Shown here: positions 6,277 through 10,957 of the stretch, one piece after another
Position numbering within the stretch: the first letter of the stretch is position 1
How the letters are laid out: every line of letters starts with the position of its first letter
Translations under genes and position numbers: made by a program
The notes under the pieces: generated by a model
Seen by the model: only the letters and a program-made list of their open reading frames with translations
Database searches by the model: none
What the model was told of the DNA's origin: nothing
Source of the DNA: Phycisphaerales bacterium UBA2421
GTDB lineage: Bacteria > Planctomycetota > Phycisphaerae > Tepidisphaerales > Tepidisphaeraceae
DNA length: 10,957 nucleotides
Assembly: GCA_002343075.1 (NCBI GenBank)
Contig: DDRH01000021.1
Span: forward strand, 1 to 10,957
Direction: 5' to 3'

Positions 6277-7269
6277 ATGCCCGAACCCGGCACACCATCC
6301 CCGCGGCAGGCGATTCGGCCCCGGCGGCTTCGAACCAACCCGCTTTTGCGCGAATTGGTTCAGCGAGTCCACGTCCGGCGGGGCGATCTTGTTCTGCCTG
6401 TTTTCGTGCGAAGCGGAGCGGGAATGAAGATCGCGGTGCCATCGATGCCGGGGGTGTTTCAGATGTCCGCCGATGTCGCTGTCGATTGTCTGGCAGCGGC
6501 GGCGGAACGCGGGCTGCGGGCGTTCATCGTTTTTGGAGTCGTCGATCGCGCCAGAAAAGACGCAACCGGTTCAGCCGCGGTAGACGAGGGGAATGTGGTT
6601 TGCGACCTGATTCGCAAAATCAAGGCTGCCAGGCTGCCGTTGCTGGCCATCACCGACCTGTGCCTCTGCGAATACACCGCCCACGGCCATTGCGGGCTTC
6701 TCGCCGCCGACCAATCGACCGTGGACAATGATCGCACGCTGCCGCTGCTGGCCCGGCAAGCAGTCAATCATGCGCGCGCCGGAGCGGATGTGATCGCGCC
6801 CAGCGGAATGATGGATGGTGCGGTGGCTGCGGTGCGGGCAGCGCTGGATGACGGTGGATTCGCTGATACCGCTGTGCTTTCCTATGCGGTGAAGTATGCC
6901 AGCGGCTTCTACGGCCCTTTCCGCGACGCCGCCGACTCGACGCCTGCCTTTGGGGATCGCCGTGGATATCAGATGGACCCGGCCCGCGGGGTGGAGGAAG
7001 CGCTTCGTGAAGTCACCCTCGACATCGAACAGGGTGCCGACCTGATAATGGTCAAACCTGCGCTTCCCTATCTCGATATACTTGCAAGGGTGCGAGAGTC
7101 GGTGCACGTGCCGGTGCTGGCGTACCAGGTGAGCGGGGAGTATGCGATGCTCGAAGCGGCCATCGCCAACGGCTGGCTCGACCGCGAGCGCGTCGTCTCA
7201 GAGTCGCTGAATGCCATTAAGCGCGCCGGGGCGGATTTGATTGTCTCATACTACGCCGACCGCTTCTAA
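6277..7269 (+). CDS. hemB: Delta-aminolevulinic acid dehydratase (porphobilinogen synthase)
   Basis: 330 residues, full length. It condenses two 5-aminolevulinate molecules to porphobilinogen in heme and corrinoid synthesis, in the cytoplasm as an oligomer. The N-terminus has the family arm RPRRLRTNPLLREL (14-27). Residues 127-140, DLCLCEYTAHGHCG, carry Cys129, Cys131 and Cys139, the ligands of the zinc-dependent type rather than the magnesium-only type with Asp at these sites. The two active-site lysines are Lys206 in SYAVKYASGFYGPFRDA and Lys260 in MVKPALPYLD; Lys260 should form the Schiff base. The start is fixed by TAG TAA immediately before the ATG in frame. It is divergent from trpE, and its stop lies 20 bases from the leuA stop in convergent orientation. 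A small AGCGG-GTAG-CCGCT hairpin (7269-7282) in this gap may help both genes end. Confidence 0.96.
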   Translation: MPEPGTPSPRQAIRPRRLRTNPLLRELVQRVHVRRGDLVLPVFVRSGAGMKIAVPSMPGVFQMSADVAVDCLAAAAERGLRAFIVFGVVDRARKDATGSAAVDEGNVVCDLIRKIKAARLPLLAITDLCLCEYTAHGHCGLLAADQSTVDNDRTLPLLARQAVNHARAGADVIAPSGMMDGAVAAVRAALDDGGFADTAVLSYAVKYASGFYGPFRDAADSTPAFGDRRGYQMDPARGVEEALREVTLDIEQGADLIMVKPALPYLDILARVRESVHVPVLAYQVSGEYAMLEAAIANGWLDRERVVSESLNAIKRAGADLIVSYYADRF

Positions 7270-7289
7270 GCGGGTAGCCGCTGCGCGCG

Positions 7290-8840
7290 CTATACACCCG
7301 TGTGTTGCGTGACGGTGCGCTGCCGGTGTTCCAGGGAGCGCAGCCGGTTGATCGCCGCGAGGTAGGCTAAGGCCGATGCTTCGAGAATGTCAGTGCTCAG
7401 CCCGCGGCCGCGGACCTTACTGCCGCTGTGGTCGAGTTCGATGTGAACTTCGCCTTGCGCCTCTTTCCCACGGGTGACAGACTGCACGCGGTAATCAGTG
7501 AGATTGCCGCGAACGCCGGTTAGGCGCGCGATGGCCGAGTAAATGGCATCCACCGGGCCATCGCCGACGCTGGCGTCTTGAATCTGCTCGCCATTGGAGT
7601 CCTTGAGCGTCACCACCGCAGTCGGAATGGCGGTACTCCCGGCAGTCACCTGCAGGCCGACCAGCGTCCACAAACCGACCCCCGTCTCCAGTTGGTCGTC
7701 AACAATCGCCTCAATGTCTTCGTCAAAGACCTCCTTCTTCTTGTCCGCGAGCGACTTAAATCGTGTGAAAGCCCCTTCAATCTGCTCGTCGGTCAGATGA
7801 TAGCCCAATTCGACGATGCGCGCCTTGAGCGCAGCGCGCCCGGAGTGTTTGCCAAGAACAAGCGATGTTGCCGGGATACCGACTGAAACCGGATCCATGA
7901 TCTCATAGGTTTCGCGATACTTCAGCATTCCGTCCTGATGAATGCCACTCTCGTGTGCGAAGGCATTCTGCCCCACAATCGCCTTGTTCCGCTGCACCGC
8001 GAGACCGGTGAGCATGCTGACCATGCGCGATGCGGGGAAGATTCGGGTCGCGTCGATCCGGGTGTCTATCGCATAGAAGTCCTTGCGGGTGCGGAGCGCC
8101 ATCACAATTTCTTCCAGCGCCGCATTGCCGGCTCGTTCACCGATGCCGTTGATGGTACACTCGACCTGCCGCGCGCCGTTCTGAATGGCCGAGAGCGAGT
8201 TGGCCACCGCCAGGCCTAGATCGTTGTGACAATGCGACGAGAGAACGACGCCCTTGTCAGCGATCACCGGCAACTTGCGAACGATATGGGCGAACATTTC
8301 CCCATAACTCTGCGGCGTGGCATAGCCGACGGTATCGGGAAGATTGATCGTCGTCGCGCCCGCTTCGATCGCTGCGTGGACGATCTCCTCTAGAAACTCC
8401 AGTTCCGTCCGGCTTGCATCTTCCGGGGAAAACTCGACGTCGGCGGTGTACCCGCGCGCCTGCCGGATCGATTCGACGCTGATGCGAATGATCTCCTCCT
8501 TCCCCTTTCGCAACTTGTGCTCACGATGGATCTTACTGGTGGCACAAAAAACGTGAATACGCGGCTTCTTTGCATGTTTCACCGCCTCGCCTGCCCGGTC
8601 AATGTCCTTGGCCGTGGACCGCGCCAGCCCACAGACGGTGCTCTTTGTTACCACGCCGGCGATGGCGCGGACTGATTCAAAGTCGCCGTCGGAAGAGATG
8701 GGGAATCCGGCTTCGATGATGTCGACACCCATCGACTCAAGATGTCGTGCGATCTCGATCTTCTCGGCCTGTGTGAGCGTTGCGCCGGGGGATTGTTCGC
8801 CGTCGCGCAAAGTGGTGTCGAAGATCCGGACGGTATCCAT
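7290..8840 (-). CDS. leuA: 2-isopropylmalate synthase
   Basis: 516 residues, matching the longer bacterial LeuA form. It joins acetyl-CoA and 2-oxoisovalerate to 2-isopropylmalate, the first committed step of leucine synthesis. The TIM barrel starts with FDTTLRDGEQSPG (7-19). The metal ligands are visible: Asp13, His203 and His205 in SHCHNDLGLA, and Asn239 in GERAGNAALEE. AFAHESGIHQDGML (293-306) is the conserved region after the barrel. Residues about 388-503 form the LeuA regulatory dimer domain (GDGPVDAIYSAI; STDILEASALAYLAAIN), where leucine feedback normally acts, so the product looks allosterically controlled as well. The start is supported by GGAG 5 bases before the ATG. An intrinsic terminator and Leu-rich leader frame stand upstream, so expression is probably controlled by attenuation. 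No leuB, leuC or leuD is in the window. Confidence 0.96.
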   Translation of the reverse strand: MDTVRIFDTTLRDGEQSPGATLTQAEKIEIARHLESMGVDIIEAGFPISSDGDFESVRAIAGVVTKSTVCGLARSTAKDIDRAGEAVKHAKKPRIHVFCATSKIHREHKLRKGKEEIIRISVESIRQARGYTADVEFSPEDASRTELEFLEEIVHAAIEAGATTINLPDTVGYATPQSYGEMFAHIVRKLPVIADKGVVLSSHCHNDLGLAVANSLSAIQNGARQVECTINGIGERAGNAALEEIVMALRTRKDFYAIDTRIDATRIFPASRMVSMLTGLAVQRNKAIVGQNAFAHESGIHQDGMLKYRETYEIMDPVSVGIPATSLVLGKHSGRAALKARIVELGYHLTDEQIEGAFTRFKSLADKKKEVFDEDIEAIVDDQLETGVGLWTLVGLQVTAGSTAIPTAVVTLKDSNGEQIQDASVGDGPVDAIYSAIARLTGVRGNLTDYRVQSVTRGKEAQGEVHIELDHSGSKVRGRGLSTDILEASALAYLAAINRLRSLEHRQRTVTQHTGV

Positions 8841-8858
8841 GAATGCTCCAGGGCATTG

Positions 8859-8893
8859 AAAACAAAAAACCCCGCGAAACAGTTCGCGGGGTT
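8859..8893 (-). terminator. Intrinsic terminator in the leuA leader
   Basis: On the minus strand AACCCCGCGAA (8893-8883) pairs perfectly with TTCGCGGGGTT (8878-8868) around a 4-base loop, followed by TTTTTTGTTTT down to 8859. It is a textbook rho-independent terminator. It ends 18 bases before the leuA ATG. There is no minus-strand gene upstream that it could serve, since the next gene is a plus-strand tRNA, so it must act on the leuA leader transcript. Confidence 0.93.
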
Positions 8894-8999
8894 CGTCAAC
8901 TTCGTATCAAAAGCCGAAACGCCTCGCGATTATGACTGACTAAGGGTAAGCCCGAGACCCGAGAGGGTCCGGCTGAGAGTGGAAAATGCTCGCGAAGCG
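8884..8999 (-). promoter_or_regulatory. Leucine attenuator: alternative pairing segments
   Basis: Segment 1 is CGCTTCGCGA (8999-8990, inside leader codons 3-6). Segment 2 is TCGCGAGGCG (8929-8920, starting one base after the leader stop codon TAA). Segment 3 is the 5' arm of the terminator (CCCCGCGA, 8891-8884). Segments 1 and 2 can form ten consecutive pairs with one G-U. Segments 2 and 3 can form seven of eight pairs, extendable by two A-U pairs across a bulge; this would prevent the terminator. A ribosome sitting on the leader stop would cover segment 2 and let the terminator form, while one stalled on the Leu codons leaves segment 2 free. These pairings are read by eye; energies are not computed. 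Confidence 0.72.
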
Positions 9000-9007
9000 A
9001 TCAACAC
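8930..9007 (-). CDS. Leu-rich leader peptide of leuA
   Basis: 25-codon frame from GTG at 9007 to TAA at 8930, not a conventional gene. Leu occurs at codons 2, 11, 15, 18, 20 and 22 (TTG, CTC, CTC, CTC, CTT, CTT); the last part reads LSRTLSGLGLTLSQS. Five Leu in twelve codons just before the stop, upstream of a terminator that precedes leuA, is the signature of a control peptide sensing charged tRNA-Leu. The same frame is open further upstream to 9148, but that would begin before the promoter, so only the part after the predicted transcription start can be translated. GTG at 9007 is at or within a few bases of that start and has no Shine-Dalgarno, so translation would be leaderless or nearly so. 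TTG at 9004 is an alternative start. Confidence 0.72.
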   Translation of the reverse strand: MLIASRAFSTLSRTLSGLGLTLSQS

Positions 9008-9016
9008 TGGTGGAGC

Positions 9017-9045
9017 AATAGATCGACTGAAGCGTCGCATGTCAA
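9017..9045 (-). promoter_or_regulatory. leuA promoter
   Basis: On the minus strand a perfect TTGACA (9045-9040) is followed after exactly 17 bases by TCTATT (9022-9017, four of six consensus positions). Transcription should start near 9010-9007 and run through the leader frame, the terminator and leuA. Its -35 lies 20 bases from the -35 of the oppositely directed tRNA promoter. A six-base inverted repeat, AAGCAA (9044-9049) with TTGCTT (9061-9066), touches both -35 boxes and might be a shared operator. Confidence 0.75.
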
Positions 9046-9065
9046 GCAAAAAATTGTAAGTTGCT

Positions 9066-9094
9066 TTGCCACATGGCGGGGATCGTGGTAGATT
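9066..9094 (+). promoter_or_regulatory. tRNA-Leu promoter
   Basis: TTGCCA (9066-9071) and TAGATT (9089-9094) are separated by 17 bases, giving a start near 9101, about 11 bases before the mature tRNA. The match is moderate but position and spacing are right. Confidence 0.55.
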
Positions 9095-9111
9095 TCCCCG
9101 CTCGACAAGAG

Positions 9112-9195
9112 GGCCTCTTGGCGGAATTGGCAGACGCGCTGGATTCAAAATCCTGTGCCCTTACGGGCGTATCGGTTCGACTCCGATAGAGGCCA
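9112..9195 (+). tRNA. tRNA-Leu (anticodon CAA)
   Basis: 84-base class II tRNA. The acceptor stem GGCCTCT (9112-9118) pairs with AGAGGCC (9188-9194), followed by discriminator A9195, as usual for tRNA-Leu. The D stem is GCG/CGC with GG in the loop, the anticodon loop is TTCAAAA with CAA at 9146-9148 (decodes UUG), the long variable arm is GCCC-TTAC-GGGC, and the T arm is ATCGG-TTCGACT-CCGAT. The CCA end is not encoded and must be added. The anticodon stem has one T-T mismatch in the second pair. It is divergent from the leuA leader, but it reads UUG, while the main control codons there are CTC and CTT. Confidence 0.96.
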
Positions 9196-9264
9196 TTTCA
9201 CCGGTGTCGGCGGGCAGTTTCGCTGCATTGCGACGAGCTTTCTTGCCGATCTGGATAAGCAACC

Positions 9265-10957
9265 GTGCAATTCAACGAACCCGCCCACAACCCAGGCAAC
9301 GTAATCGATGCCGCCGCCGCTGCTGACGGGCCTGCGCGCGAGCGGATGTGGCCGGCGATGGGCGCCTTGCGGCACATCATCGTGACCGCGGCGATTGTTC
9401 TGCTGACAATCATCGCCAACATCAACACCCTGACCCAGCGATATGTCATCATGGACCGATCGGGCTTCACGCTCGACAGTCGATACATTATCGAACTGGA
9501 CCCCCGATCGCGTGCGTTGCAATGGGAGGATCGATCAGAGATCCAGCAGACTCTCTTCACAGAGACGGCGGTCGCGGCGCAGGCTTGGGCGATGTATCAG
9601 AAACCGGCCGACTTCGAGAGCTTCGCTGCCCGTGCCAAGGCGCTGGGTGACGGTGCGCAGGTCAGTGAATGGGGCTTGCGCAACTACTTCAAGCAGGATT
9701 ATTGGTGGCCAAAGGGCATCAGCGGGCTTTATCGACCCCTGACCTCGATCAGCTACTGGTGGAACTTCGCCCCGATCCGAAACGTCGCCCCAAACGACTG
9801 GGACAAACTTCGCGAAACCCAGCCGGAGGAGCATCGGCGCATCGCTGCCAAGGCGTTGGTTCGCTTTCACTGGACCAATACAATTCTTCATGGCATTTGT
9901 GCGGTGCTGGTCTACTTCCTCATGCTCGCGCTGTGCCAGCGGTTCTGGGTGTCGGTTTTTGCTGCGGCGCTGTTTAGCACCCACCCGATAACGGTTGAAT
10001 CGGTGGCCAATATCATTGGCCGGGCTGACATTTTCGCCGCAATCTCTGTTTTTTCGACACTGCTGGTTTACATCCGCAGCACCAAGGTCAGAGGGGCGTG
10101 GCGGTTGCCCTGGCTGTTTCTGGGGTGTCTCATCACTGTCATCGGCGCGCACTGCAAAGAAAGCGCCGTCGCAGTCCTGCCCTGTGTCGCGGCTTACGAG
10201 ATGATCTACCGCTATCGGCCGCGCATCAGCGGGTTGTTTGACGGGGTTCACAGCCGTTTTGACGACCTCACGCGTTGGATCGGCGACTTCATCGGCGCAG
10301 CCTTGCGGTTTGCGTTTTGCGGCTGGATTTTTCTCGTCCCCGCGGTGGTGGTTTGGTGGCTGACGCGCGAAGCTGTTTTCGCCGAAAGCACACCCCCGGA
10401 AGAGCCGTTTTTGGATAATCCCATTCGAGGAAACCCGTACACCGGACTGAATGAAAATCCGGTGCTGAACCTGGTCGAAGGGCGGGTGACGGCTTTCAAG
10501 GTAATCGTGCTTCTGACGGCCAAGCTGGTGTTCCCGCTGCGGCTTTCGGCTGATTACTCGTTCAACCAGATTCGTGTGTTCGATAGCTCATTCTCAACCC
10601 ACGCCGACTACCTGACCCTGCTCGCCGCGCTGCTGGTGCCTGCGGCATTTGTGGCGGGCCTGCTCTTGTGGAAACGTGGACACCGGGCCGCGGCGTTTAT
10701 GATCGCATTTTACCTGCTGGCGCTCCTGCCCACGGCCAATGTCGTAAAAGTGATCGGCAGCATCATGGCCGAGCGGTTTATGTATCTGCCGCTGATTGGG
10801 TTTGCCGGCCTCGTGGTGCTTGGGTTTGATCACATCTTCCGCCGGTTCAAGCTCAGCTTTGACCTTCAACCCGGCGAGAACCCGCAGCGGCTGCCCATCT
10901 GGCGCTTTGCGCCGCATGCGCTGCTCTCGATCATTCTCGTGGCCTTCGGCACACGCG
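9265..10957 (+). CDS. TMTC-like multi-spanning glycosyltransferase, N-terminal part (runs off the window)
   Basis: At least 564 residues, open to the window end. It resembles the bacterial relatives of the TMTC/PMT (GT-C fold) family, usually described as membrane TPR proteins that transfer a lipid-linked sugar on the outer face. Family marks seen, numbered from the GTG: a first helix at about 36-53, YRPLTSISYWWN (156-167), HPITVESVANIIGRADIFAA (240-259), HCKESAV (296-302), FPLRLSADYSFNQI (423-436) and IMAERFMYLP (500-509). Further helices lie between and after these. The TPR repeats expected at the C-terminus are beyond the window. After helix 1 the expected acidic pair is TLDS, with Asp71 but Ser next to it. 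The start is uncertain: GTG 9265 is the first after a stop, ATG 9346 and ATG 9358 are possible, and none has a strong ribosome site. It follows the tRNA by 69 bases with no terminator seen. Confidence 0.85.
   Translation, partial: MQFNEPAHNPGNVIDAAAAADGPARERMWPAMGALRHIIVTAAIVLLTIIANINTLTQRYVIMDRSGFTLDSRYIIELDPRSRALQWEDRSEIQQTLFTETAVAAQAWAMYQKPADFESFAARAKALGDGAQVSEWGLRNYFKQDYWWPKGISGLYRPLTSISYWWNFAPIRNVAPNDWDKLRETQPEEHRRIAAKALVRFHWTNTILHGICAVLVYFLMLALCQRFWVSVFAAALFSTHPITVESVANIIGRADIFAAISVFSTLLVYIRSTKVRGAWRLPWLFLGCLITVIGAHCKESAVAVLPCVAAYEMIYRYRPRISGLFDGVHSRFDDLTRWIGDFIGAALRFAFCGWIFLVPAVVVWWLTREAVFAESTPPEEPFLDNPIRGNPYTGLNENPVLNLVEGRVTAFKVIVLLTAKLVFPLRLSADYSFNQIRVFDSSFSTHADYLTLLAALLVPAAFVAGLLLWKRGHRAAAFMIAFYLLALLPTANVVKVIGSIMAERFMYLPLIGFAGLVVLGFDHIFRRFKLSFDLQPGENPQRLPIWRFAPHALLSIILVAFGTR

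Noticed and set aside
8930..9148. A 72-codon minus-strand frame starting at an ATG at 9148
   Set aside because: Its first half lies antisense to the tRNA-Leu and upstream of the leuA promoter, so only the last 25 codons can be transcribed as leader.
1..10957. CRISPR array, phage genes, toxin-antitoxin or defence system
   Set aside because: No spaced direct repeats, integrase, terminase or small paired genes of such types were seen. The coding content is housekeeping and surface genes.

Overview
The window looks like ordinary chromosomal DNA of a free-living, GC-rich bacterium, most likely a planctomycete and perhaps of the Phycisphaerae. This rests on gene style, not a marker gene: a type IV pilin-like protein with the C-terminal H-Xn-DG element common in Planctomycetes, a YcgR-like PilZ protein, a lone PTS IIA domain, a TMTC-like multi-spanning glycosyltransferase, and several genes without a Shine-Dalgarno sequence. 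There is no phage, CRISPR or intact insertion sequence.

Layout. 1-1156: a minus-strand prepilin-like gene with a strong hairpin beyond its stop. 1157-1793: a 637-base AT-richer stretch with no convincing gene. 1794-3094: two plus-strand genes, a small membrane-anchored protein with a carboxypeptidase-regulatory-like fold and a PilZ protein. 3186-6169: three minus-strand genes, in transcription order trpE, a six-helix membrane protein of unknown function and an EIIA-type phosphotransferase domain. 6277-7269: hemB, divergent from trpE. 7290-8840: leuA on the minus strand, convergent with hemB. 9112-9195: tRNA-Leu(CAA), divergent from leuA. 9265 to the end: the N-terminal part of a membrane glycosyltransferase.

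The best regulatory signal is the 200 bases in front of leuA. They hold, in order, a promoter with a perfect -35, a 25-codon open frame with Leu at codons 11, 15, 18, 20 and 22, a segment starting directly after the leader stop that can pair either backwards into the leader or forwards into a terminator arm, a canonical intrinsic terminator, and then the leuA ribosome-binding site. This is the architecture of a ribosome-mediated leucine attenuator. The leader frame starts at a GTG placed where the transcript should begin, so the leader may be translated from a leaderless mRNA. hemB shows the same arrangement: a TATACT box ends 7 bases before its ATG, and TAG TAA sits directly in front of that ATG. 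trpE has a smaller set of competing inverted repeats next to its start.

The metabolic genes (trpE, hemB, leuA) are housekeeping biosynthesis genes that do not form one pathway. Their partners (trpG, leuB/C/D, other heme genes) are not in the window.
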